Source of the DNA: Silurus meridionalis
Taxonomy: Eukaryota > Chordata > Actinopteri > Siluriformes > Siluridae
NCBI RefSeq assembly: GCF_014805685.1
Contig: NC_060906.1
Coordinates: forward strand, 9,034,846-9,098,845
Length of the DNA: 64,000 nt
Direction: 5' to 3'
The position numbers and the translations under genes are program-made. Positions 10,720 to 20,942 of this stretch are shown piece by piece; positions within the stretch are counted from its first letter, which is position 1, and every line of letters begins with the position of its first letter. The notes under the pieces are model-generated. The model ran no database searches, was not told the origin of the DNA, and was given only the letters and a program-made list of their open reading frames with translations.

Positions 10720-13420
10720 TAATGTGCCATGCAGTTTAAGTTTGAAACCGTCTGAGGTACTTATTTTATTAAAGTATAACGTTAAATGTTTCTGCATATT
10801 CAGTGGTAGGTGAAGCACCCTATTCTTTTTTTAAGTAAAACTCCTAATCCCCTGCTTTAATGTGACTCCAGCAAAAGTAAAACTCCTCCGTTTACACGTC
10901 AACTTGGGCAAACATTTACAAGTGCTTTACAGTTTTTCTCAGCTGCATTAAAACGTTTCTCAAATCAGAAATGAAATTCTAAAAACTACTTGTTCAACCT
11001 CCACATCATTTAGTCACTTGTGCACATCGTAAAAACAATTTCTCGTTGTTTTGCTCAAATTGTGAATACTTTAGTACATTCATTTAATCGATTGTGTACA
11101 AGTGTTTAATGTTTCCTACATTATCAATTGTTTATGTCATGATCAAAATATATTATACTGCTCAATAGTTTTGACCCTCAAAACATCTTGGTATCAGTTC
11201 ATTGTATAAGTCATTTAATGCAAAATGATCATGATGTCAACATCTGTCATTTAAAATTTCTATTAAACTTTTTTTTTTGTAAATGTGACCTAAATTAATG
11301 AATTGTGCAGATGAATCCTGAATGTCACTAATAAAGGAGAGTGTTTACGGCATCAGATCAATCAATGATCAACTAGTTCTCTAAAACAGGTCAAAGTTGA
11401 ATCTAGTGAACCTTCAATTAGAGAGTGTATACAGACAGAGAACAACACAGAATTATAAATTCTGAAAATAGATAAACAACTAAGAAACAATCGAATACAA
11501 AGTGTGAATCCTGTCTTATCTCTTGCTATCGATATAAATCAAATATGCAATCAAATAAATACATTTGTGCTGCTGAAATTCATAGATGCCAAACAGAAAG
11601 AATCAACTTAATTCATTTTGTGCATTTTCAGTCTTTATAATCCAAACCATAGTTTATATCAAGAAATACTGACAACATGCCTAAACATTTTGACGATCTT
11701 GTTTGTGAACAATGACAAAAGGAACTTTTCATTCTGTTGGGAATGAGATGTTCATTGGCACAAATACTTACTTTTGAGAGATGAACTAAGGATTTTGAGA
11801 AAAGTTCAGGCTTTTGCAAGAAATCCAATGTGTTGTGCTGTTTGTACAAATTGTTTTGAGAAATGCATTTACTGGTTTGCAAATGTTAAGGATGATTCGA
11901 GAACTGCTCCAAAGCAAAAGAGAAAAACTGTAAGCATTAAAAGTAAAAGTAGATATCTATGAGAATTATATATACTGTAATGGAGGCAGTTAAGTTTTCC
12001 ACTGAGTTCTCATTCACATTTATTTCACATTTATGAGAGCGTTTTCTATAGTTACAGACACAGTGAGAAAACCGTTACTCCACATTCACATTATTATCAA
12101 AACCATGTTTTTGGCTGGCACTCATGTTCATTTAATGCTGTTTATGTTTTCACTTCAAAGTATCGAGGAATGGCTTTAATGTAGTTGAGTAGAATGTAAG
12201 ATACTATGCAAAAGTAATAATAAAAAAAAATAGAAACACTCTAATAAACTACAGATGCTTGAAATATATATGGTTCCTTATGTTGTGAGCCAATATGGGT
12301 CACATAATCCATGCATAATAATATGTACTATAATATTAAATGTATGTTTTGCTCTTGTTATTATTTAATTAGTTTGTAATGTTTTATAAATGTATGTACA
12401 CATTTTAAACCTATATTATCATAAAAAATCTACCTAATCAACTGTATTATCTTTTACACTTTGGATCAGCTTAAGTTTCAAGTATTTTGTGTGACGCACG
12501 ACTGCTGATGAACTGGGTCAAGAATGCGTTGTCATTGCATTTCACTACAGTGAGAAAAAGTATACATCAAGTCAGCATTTTTCTCTCTCTCGTTCACTCG
12601 CCATGTCACTGAATTTCCCTAGGTTGAAGAAAATGGCTTTGAGATCATCTTTGCATCTGAGTGCATGTGTGTTTTGACATAAACATGCTGGGACAGCAGC
12701 TCATCGGCCCATTAAACAGGGTGTGTGTGAGAAGTAATGAAGAAAATAACAGTTTCAGTATTTCTTGATATAAACCACCGGATTACAGTGGTTAAAAATG
12801 CACACAGTTTAATTTATTCGTTTGGCATCTATGAATTTCAGCAGCAAAATTTATTTATTTAATTGATGATTTGATTTATATTGATTGCAAAAGACCGGGC
12901 ATAATTAACACCCTTACTGTATTAGTGTTCGTTCATTTCTTGTTCATCCCATTAAAAAAATGTCTGTGTTTTGCTCTGTTGCCAAATGAAGGTTCACGAG
13001 ATTCACCTTTGACCTGTTTTAGGGCTCTAGTTGATCATTGGTTGATGCCGTTCACTCACCTTCAATAGTGATATTCAAGATTCATCTGCACAATTCATTA
13101 ATTCATGTCACATAATAGAAATTTTAGATGACAGACGATGACAACTGGTTTAACTATTTTGCATTTAATATCTGCAACTGAGCAACTAAGAAAAACTGTA
13201 ATTATGCCATTGAATGTTGCTGACCTTTATGTCTAATGTTTGCGATTGCTGACATGTGTTCTCCTTTTTAAACATCATTGAAGCTGTTAGTAATATCCTC
13301 TGGTGTAAGAAGAATTTGCACCAGAATCACAAAGAATCACAAATATTACAGTAGTATGCTAATGTTTTGATGTGAATCATGTATATCAAGTATTTTCATT
13401 TTAATATGATATCCATATTC
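10720..13420. other. Long non-coding stretch
   Basis: About 2.7 kb of AT-rich sequence. The overlapping frames at 11628-11962 and 12871-13068 show no known domain or good splice sites. No repeat family was recognised. Confidence 0.45.
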
Positions 13421-13585
13421 CATGTGGACACCTGACCATCACACCTACATGTTGCTCTTTCCCAAATTGGAAGCACACAATTGTATAGAGTATATTTGGA
13501 GTGTCGTGGACAAACCCTTAACCTCAACCCAACTCAACACCTCTGGGATTCAAGTGGAGCCAAGTGGGTTAGCAACAAACATGCT
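13421..13585 (+). mobile_element. Mariner-like repeat fragment (family M, 5' half)
   Basis: It starts 'gtggacacctgaccatcacacctacatg', the left end of the family, and continues 'cccaaattggaagcacacaattgtatag' to 'cctcaacccaactcaacacctctgggattc'. The last part is the transposase NPIEHLW-type relic. The 3' half is missing. Confidence 0.65.
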
Positions 13586-13734
13586 TTCCGCAACTTAATA
13601 CGATCCTGAGGGAACTCAGATTGTTTCGCACATAAAAAAAGTTGCATTGAAAACCCTGCACCCAAAATTTCGCACGAATATGTTTACCGTTACACCCCTG
13701 ATATACAGTCGTTTATTTACATAAGTGATATATT

Positions 13735-14420
13735 TACATTAGTGACCTAATCCAAACGCAATTGCAAATCTTGCATTACTGTTTGCATTTTCACTTTCAC
13801 GAATGCACAGTGACTGCCAAATTTCAAATGGAAATGCAAAGTCCATTTGCAACTGTATTTCCTAGGTCTTACAAGTTATCTCCGTCATATTTAAATAGCA
13901 ATATAAAATTTATTTTTCACAATGGAGGTAGTTGGTAAAATTGTGGAGGACATTACGGTTTGCTCAGATACTGACAGAAACTGGACACATGAGTAACCAC
14001 ATATCACGTAATACTCAATCAGTTTTAATAGTATGTCCACATCCTGGTTCTTTAGTTGTTCTGTCCTTCACAAAAAGCCTGTTAACCACTTTATTTGCTC
14101 ATGTGTCCAGCTTGTGCGACCAGATCAGAAAACAAAATGTACATGCAAGGCATCAGAAATGCGAATTGAAAAGATTTTGCACTTCCATTTGGCAGGCTAT
14201 ATACGCAACGCAGAGAAAGCAGACATTGTCAGTAATATTGCTATATAAATATGACATGTATGACAAATATGACATAACTTGTAAGATACAAGAAATACAG
14301 TTGCAAATGAACTTTTCCACTTGAAATCCATCCGTCACTGTGCGTTTGCGCAAGTGAAAACACAAACGGTAATGCAAGATTTGCACATGCGTTTGGATTA
14401 TCGGTTCACAGTTAATGTGT
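13735..14420. mobile_element. MITE with about 90-bp terminal inverted repeats, superfamily unknown
   Basis: The left arm (13748-13836) begins TAATCCAAACGCA and reads on through 'gcaaatcttgcattactgtttgcattttcactt'. The right arm (14310-14400), reverse complemented, begins TAATCCAAACGCA and follows the same order with scattered mismatches; weaker pairing extends out to about 13735 and 14420. The arms enclose about 470 bp with no recognisable protein; the open frame at 13932-14324 has no domain. No clear target duplication was found, so the superfamily is not assigned. Confidence 0.7.
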
Positions 14421-14489
14421 CTACATATGGAAAACGCAATTGCAAATACAGTTTGCGATTCCTTTAGAAAATTGTCCTGAATATCCTTT

Positions 14490-14850
14490 TATAGGTACAT
14501 ATCTTTGAGTGGAAAAACTATGTGAACCTCTAGGATTAGTAGTCATTTTGAAGGTCAAATTAGAGTCCATCTCTTTTCAATTAATGGGATGACAATCAGG
14601 TGTAAGTGAGTGCCCTGTTTTATTTAAGGAATTTTTCATAGCCTGATCTTTACAATAAGTGTTTGTGGAAGTGTATCATGGAACGAACAAAGGAAATTTC
14701 TGAGGAGTGCAAAAATGTTTACAAAACCATCTCTAAAGAGTTCAGACTCAACAATTTCACAATCAGACAGATTGTGTATAAATGAAGGACTATTTCAGAA
14801 ATATTTTCTAGAAAATTCTAAAGGGTTTCTAAACATTCCAGCCCCAGGAA
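14490..14850 (+). pseudogene. Tc1-like transposon, 5' half with broken transposase head
   Basis: From an ATG at 14680 the plus strand gives MERTKEISEE, then VYKTISKEFRL and TIRQIVYK. This is the paired-like DNA-binding head of a fish Tc1 transposase, with part of the first helix region deleted. The coding stops at about 14784 and no catalytic domain follows. The 3' half of a similar family lies at 26868-27440. Confidence 0.65.
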
Positions 14851-15616
14851 TTGGCTCCCATTCCTTTTCTTATATTGAGTTGAAATAAACAACTCAGACT
14901 GATACAGATCCTGATTCCCATGATTCCAATCAACAGCTCATTCATGCTGCAGTGACCTCTATTCTAGCAACCATGTCAGGGCTTTCTTCTCACTCTATAT
15001 GTGTAACAAAGCCAATATGAAATAGTATCTGTCTTCTAAATAAAAGAACATTGGCAATACATAGTATTTCTGATTAAATAGGAATTAGGTTGATCTCTAG
15101 TCTAACCTGTGCTTTTTTATTGTCTTTCACTGGGAATATGAGTAGAGACCCTGCATTCTGTCTCTAAAAAACAAAACAAAAAAGCACACTTTGCTCTTAG
15201 ATGAGGTCAGAGAGATCAGGTGACCAGATTACTGCGTAGTCAAGTGCGACCTGGACAATCTGTGACTTGCAATTGGTTAGCTTTTTTTTTTCTCGACTAT
15301 GTTGTTTTATAACATCTCTAAGGATGACTCTAAGGATGTCTGGATGAGTATCTTTATATAAAGTTAAAATTCTTAAGCAGCTTCTTCCCTCTCTTGCTCT
15401 CTCTGTCTCTCTGGGGTGGTTGTGAAAGGTTAAGCAGTGCTCTTCTCCAAACTGCATCCATATTTCATAGCTATGGCGCTAATGTCACAGCAGGGATGAA
15501 TATGCAGGAGGAAGACCACAGGAGGAAGGTCATCGAACTGTTCCTGCTAAACCAGGCTCTGGAGTCGCAAGGCTTGCTACAAATAATTCTGTGTGTGTGC
15601 GTTAATATTATTATTA

Positions 15617-16097
15617 CACCAACCAGACATAACATTCTAATATTGTTACAACATTATGAGCGGTGAAGCGAATAACACTGATTATTTCTTCATCATGGCA
15701 CCTGTTAGTGGGTGGATATATTAGGCAGCAAGTGAGCATTTTGTCCTCAGGGTTGATGTTAGAAGCATGAGAAATTGGCAAATGTAAGGATTTGAGCGAG
15801 TTTGACAAGGGACAAATTGTGATGTCTAGATGACTGGATCAGAGCATCTCCAAAACTGCAGCTCTTGTGGGATGTTGCCAGTCTGCACTGGTCAGAATCT
15901 AGTGGTGAACCGGCGACATGGTCATGCTACACTAATCCACGTTTGGAGCGATGGCTGGTCCGTATGGTCCGAGCCAACATACGAATAACTGTAGCTCAAA
16001 TTGCTGAAGAAGTTAATGATGTTAATGCTCGACTGGTCAGGACTGTTTTAGCAGCAAAGGATTAGGCAGCTGATCATAATGTTATGCCTGGTGGGTG
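15617..16097 (+). mobile_element. Internally deleted Tc1-like transposon (481 bp)
   Basis: The ends are CACCAACCAGACATAACATT at 15617 and its inverted partner AATGTTATGCCTGGTGGGTG ending at 16097, each flanked by TA (15615-15616, 16098-16099). The 5' part encodes the transposase head: 15797-15835 gives [14 protein letters not shown], then ISKTAALVGC near 15850. At about 16025 the sequence jumps to the extreme C-terminal end (RLVRTVLAAKD) and the 3' terminus, removing the whole catalytic domain. It can only be mobilised in trans. Confidence 0.8.
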
Positions 16098-16099
16098 TA

Positions 16100-17131
16100 T
16101 TTTTAAAAAATAATTATTAAAGCCATTAATCAGGCAAAAACACCTTGTTCTTATCCTGGAAGTATAAAACCTAAGTAACACAGGTTATTCCAGCTATAGA
16201 ACCTCTGCTCTCCATACCATGAACCAACAGCTTTTTACTATACCCACAATGCATCATATATGCAGCTATTGAAAGCACACAGCTCACAAAAAATGGTAAC
16301 CTTTTTTCTCATACACATTTCTTTTTTCTTTCAAAAAAACCCTTACATAACCCAAACAGCCCTCGGAAACAGGGTGTGTCACAGAGACCACGGGATCCCA
16401 GATAACAAGCCAGAGCACGATGACCAATTCCCTTCCAAATTTTTGCATATATAAAAATTCATGGCGTCACGCCTCGCTTTGCAGGTACGCACGCGTACAT
16501 GCCTAGACATGCAAAAAAATCCTCGTACATAATTCACTACAGCCTTTTCTTAACGTTTAAACTCTGCCTGTCACAGTGAAGTGAAAACATATCACCAAAT
16601 CAAAGTGCATGTAAATATACATACACAAAGTACCCTAAATAGGTATAAGCCACCAGACAATGTGAACAAGTCCTACTGGTCTAATTTGTATGGTACAGAT
16701 ACACTTTAGATATACTCCAGACTAGAACAAAACACAATTGAAAGAGAATTTATGTTATTATTTAACCCCGCTCTGACCTTTAACCTGTGTGAACCAATTC
16801 CAAAGAATGCAATTTCTATCACTGCAAACATTTAGCCATGAATTCCTGAGGAATCTAATTAGGAGGATGTCAGAAGGATAAATGGACACAGACACATGGA
16901 AAGCCTAAAAGAACATAATCTTATAGGTGATTGGAAAGAGAAAATGGGACAAATACCCTACAGGTTTATCAACTGACCCACTACAATATGTTGCTAATTG
17001 ATTACAGTGTTTTGGTAATGAAGCAAACATTTTTGTAATACAGTTACCTGATCAGCCAAAGTAGTTGATTAATTACATAATTAGAGACAAATTAATTAAT
17101 TGCATAATTATAGTTAATTCTTTCGGAGCAC
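16100..17131. other. Non-coding stretch, nothing recognised
   Basis: AT-rich with no recognised repeat. The stretch at 16345-16500 is less AT-rich and unique-looking but shows no coding signal. Confidence 0.4.
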
Positions 17132-17139
17132 GAGTTCCT

Positions 17140-17746
17140 CAATGATGGATGAAGTAAACAAACCATGTACTTGAGTAAAAGCAGAAATACAGTACACTTG
17201 GTAAACTCAACTCAACTCTAATGTTACTCTTAGCACACTAATTTATTAATAGAATTATATTAATGATTCAAACACTGATTGATATCTATTCTAGCGATAT
17301 AATTATCATGAGCTCAAAACCCGTTTTTCAAATACTTCATAAAAATTCTGAAATAAGGCGAGTCAGGAGTTTCTTCCATCATTTATTCCTCTCCAAATGT
17401 TCTGCTTGCTTTTGAACTGATGCTTAACTGTATGTTGGCGATAAGTAGAAACGACCAAGCGCCAATCAAAACAAGTTCAAGACAGAGCGTGCACTCGACC
17501 CTGATTGGTGGCTTGCTGTGTGTTTGACCAGTTACGTTTTTCCATCCACTCATAAATAAAAAGGAACGACTGATTTCCCGAAATGTAGTTAGTAAAAAGT
17601 TAGATATTTGCCTTGAAGGAATGTAGTGAAGTTAAAGTAAAAGTCTCCCCAAATAGAAATACTGTACTTTAGTAAAGTTAAGAAACGCAAAAAAGTCACT
17701 TAAGTACATTAACAAATTACATTTACTTCATTACTGTCCATGACTA
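17140..17746. mobile_element. hAT MITE with 8-bp target duplication
   Basis: The target duplication GAGTTCCT is exact at 17132-17139 and 17747-17754, the hAT length. The ends are CAATGATGGATGAAG on the left and, reverse complemented, TAGTCATGGACAGTAATGAAG on the right, an imperfect inverted repeat. Both subterminal regions carry ACTTGAGTAAA / ACTTAAGTACA motifs typical of non-autonomous fish hAT elements. It encodes no protein. The interior (17440-17530) carries inverted CCAAT boxes (GCCAATCAA and ATTGGTGG). Confidence 0.8.
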
Positions 17747-17754
17747 GAGTTCCT

Positions 17755-19109
17755 ATATAATAAAATATACAGTTGATATTAAATAAAATCTTAAAACCCT
17801 TCTGTTATTGTAACTCCGCTTCGAACAAGAGTGCTGAAACATATACTTTAGTAGGTGTCTTTTCTTAGAATGAATAAAATGATATAGTTGATAGTAAATA
17901 AAGGATGATAGATTATAGTTAAATACACTACATATTCTGTTACCCATTTGAAAAAGAAAACTTTATCTCAAGTTTAGGCCATGGGACTACGTTTCCCAGA
18001 AGCTACTGCACCTCTTGTTCTGTGTCACATGACTGTTTGCACCAACGTCACGTTTTTTCCATTTAATCAGCACCTGTAGTTGTCTTTGCACCTCACCTCA
18101 CCTCACCTCACCTGAACCACTGTCTTTCAATTTTGTTGATATTTCTTGTTTTGCCTCATTATTGTGTATTGTTTTACTTCCATTAAAGAAAAGACTTCCA
18201 TTTTATGACTTTGGCTGAAACTCTGACCTTTACATTAGTAACTCAGTAACATTCAGATCATTAAAATTATTAATCATGACTCTCATTGCCATCTCACAGA
18301 ATAAGGGTCAAAGGTTCCAAAAACTTGGTGAATGAGGTCTGGCTAAATGAAAATGCCTTTTGTATGAAAAATGTCTTTTGTATGATTTTGTGTATGCTAG
18401 TGGTGAACTCTCCAGCCCAAACTAATCCCCCTGCCTCTGAATATACAGTGACCAGGAAAAAGATGATTAAGAAACCATTAATTTTTCTATTTATATTCAT
18501 GTATAATGTTAGTGTTATAGAATAGTGTTAATCCATTTCCCATCAGCCACAATCACCACAGTGCTCAAGGTCATTACAGTTCTGATAACACACACCTTTA
18601 AATAACCCAGAGACTCATGCTGGTGTGCACACACCCATTCACACACACAATGCAAAGTCATACTCCAAGTGAAGTTATTGGTTTTGCCTAGTTTATAAGT
18701 CATCTGTTTATTTAATTTAATCTTATATTATAAATGTTTTTAATATAATAATAATAATTAGCATTATTAATAGTACACATGAATCTCTCACTGCTGCTTA
18801 ACAGAAAGTATGCAGAATATTGCTCTTTTTTGACTCTCTACATAGATCTCATAGCAAATAGGCTTTTGCTTGAAGAAAGCGTTTGATAAAAGATCCCTAT
18901 GTTCATATTCTCGTCCATAAAAAAATCCATCACATATGCCCATACTTCATTCAAGGCTAAACACGTTTCATGTATGTGTGTTTAGAAGTGTGTGAGTGTG
19001 TGTTCTTAAATGACTTGATGACTTATGGTATTTATATCAGACAGAGGTCTAATGTTATTCAAAGCACCCTGCTTTCATCTGTCAGAGTCACATGTGGGCT
19101 GCAGTAGTG

Positions 19110-19110
<1 letters not shown>
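17755..19110. other. Non-coding stretch with a short CACCT repeat
   Basis: At 18085-18114 there are about five tandem CACCT units. The open frames at 18286-18525 and on the opposite strand show no known domain. Nothing else was recognised. Confidence 0.45.
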
Positions 19111-19111
<1 letters not shown>

Positions 19112-19171
<60 letters not shown>

Positions 19172-19219
19172 TGCTTAACGCAAAGTGGGGTCTTAATTAG
19201 ACTTGACAGGGAGGAATAA

Positions 19220-19270
<51 letters not shown>
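19112..19270. repeat. Two (CA)n microsatellites
   Basis: CA runs at 19112-19170 and 19223-19270 are separated by about 50 bp of ordinary sequence. The long GT/Cys-Val frame on the minus strand is a repeat translation. Confidence 0.95.
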
Positions 19271-19275
<5 letters not shown>

Positions 19276-19651
19276 AACACTACTCTTTGTCAATACATGA
19301 AGTCTAACACTCTCTGTGTGAGCCTGTTCCATCTAACCTACTGAAACTCATTCCCAGTATCACTCCTGACTTCTGAATAAATGTAAATGAACATGTGTTT
19401 GTCTTCTAGATTCCAAATGAAAAGACTTATATCTGTGAGAGATCAGGTTGGAGCTTTATTTATAAAAACAATGGTATGAACAAAACTCAGAACAAAATCT
19501 CATTTATAAATATAACTGTAAATAGCAGTGTTGGCCAGTCTTTCCTCACAATGTCTTTCTTCAGTTTCTTCTCCTCTGTTAGTCATTGTGGAATAAAAAA
19601 ACAACTATTAAATCAACACAGATATATTTGAGTTGCAGTTAGGAGTAATTA

Positions 19652-20100
19652 CAGTTTTTACCAATTGCTTACACACGAAATCTTTTCATGTCACACGAGT
19701 TTTAAAACCTCACACTCAAAGTGCAAAACTACATGACAAATCTTCAAAACCATAAGCTATTTCTCAGCCTTAGACTCAGTTTTCAACTGCATAAAACACT
19801 TGTTTCAAAACACTTCACACAATTCTCTACCTAAAACACAAAGATCTATCAGGAAGTGACTTGCTTTCCTTTTCCAAACACAACCGATCAAAATGCTACA
19901 CTTAGTCACCAGGTCACACAGACACATCTGCACGTAGCTTGTGATGTGGACGAAGTATTGTGGCCAGACCCAGCTCAGAGAAGAGATGAAGCTTAGCACT
20001 GGGAATTGCACCCTCCCTCCCCCCTGCCAATTCCTGGACCAGGTCCCCACACACAATTTACTGTATTCTACTGTAAAGAATATAATTTGGTTTTTATGTT
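19652..20100 (+). mobile_element. Segment A, deletion derivative of the IS630-like element
   Basis: The first 280 bp match the 5' end of the transposase-bearing copy on the other strand (26110 back to about 25820) nearly base for base, to 'cacacagacacatctgca'. The sequence then jumps to the extreme C-terminal coding end, where 19938-19980 encodes CDVDEVLWPDPAQ on the plus strand, and to the 3' end. About 1 kb of transposase has been lost. Confidence 0.7.
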
Positions 20101-20102
20101 TA

Positions 20103-20508
20103 CAGTTTTTACCAATTGCTTACACACGTTTTCAAAACCAAGTCTCCTTTTTTCAAACCTCTACACACAATTCTCAAAACTGCACACACAAAATGCAAAA
20201 TAGCTCACATCTACTTCAAAATGCAACACTGCATTCAAAATCCCATAAACACGTGTCAGAATGAAGCATTTGCATCAAATGGCAAACACCTCTTTCATAA
20301 TAATACATTTCTGGATATACCATGTAAACACTGCTGTTCTAAATCTAAAGCTCTTTGGTCTTTTATAGGCTTATATCTACATTTCAATACAATGTTCTAC
20401 AGTGAAAGTAATCTGCTGAGAGGGGTAACAAGTACACCGGAAACGGCAATGCAATGTAGAAACAGAAAATATGTATTAGGCCAAAAATTACTGTTGTATA
20501 CATTAGCA
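20103..20508 (+). mobile_element. Segment B, MITE-like, plus-strand copy
   Basis: It begins TA|CAGTTTTTACCAATTGC and runs to 'aaattactgttgtatacattagca', where the hAT is inserted. It is nearly identical to the minus-strand copy at 26120-26533. No protein is encoded; the open frame at 20116-20547 is present in both copies but has no recognised domain. Confidence 0.75.
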
Positions 20509-20712
20509 CAGAGGTGGCAAAAGTACACACATCCTTTACTTAAGTAGAAGCACAGATACTCATGTTTTGAAATACTCGGGTAAAAGTTGAAGTACTGATT
20601 AAACTCTTTTACTTAAGTGAAAGTAAAGAACTTTTGGCTCTGACATGTACTTAAGTAAAAAGTAGTTATTACTTCTACCTGTTTTAGCTGTTAACTGGAC
20701 CTTATATCATAT

Positions 20713-20713
<1 letters not shown>

Positions 20714-20785
<72 letters not shown>

Positions 20786-20842
20786 GGATGGATGGATGGA
20801 TGGATGGATGGATGGATGGATGGATGGATGGATGGATGGATG

Positions 20843-20929
<87 letters not shown>

Positions 20930-20932
20930 CAA
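20714..20932. repeat. GATA-GGAT-GATA tetranucleotide array
   Basis: About seventeen GATA units, then about fifteen GGAT units, then about twenty-one GATA units: a block-symmetric compound microsatellite. It begins where the related hAT copy (58218) has the left end of its inner element. Confidence 0.95.
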
Positions 20933-20942
20933 TGGATGGATG

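Noticed and set aside
19075..19332. Long Cys-Val frames and their complements across CA/GT arrays (also 5666, 36836, 37417, 59613, 59753)
   Set aside because: Dinucleotide repeats stay open in several frames; there is no protein signal outside the repeat.
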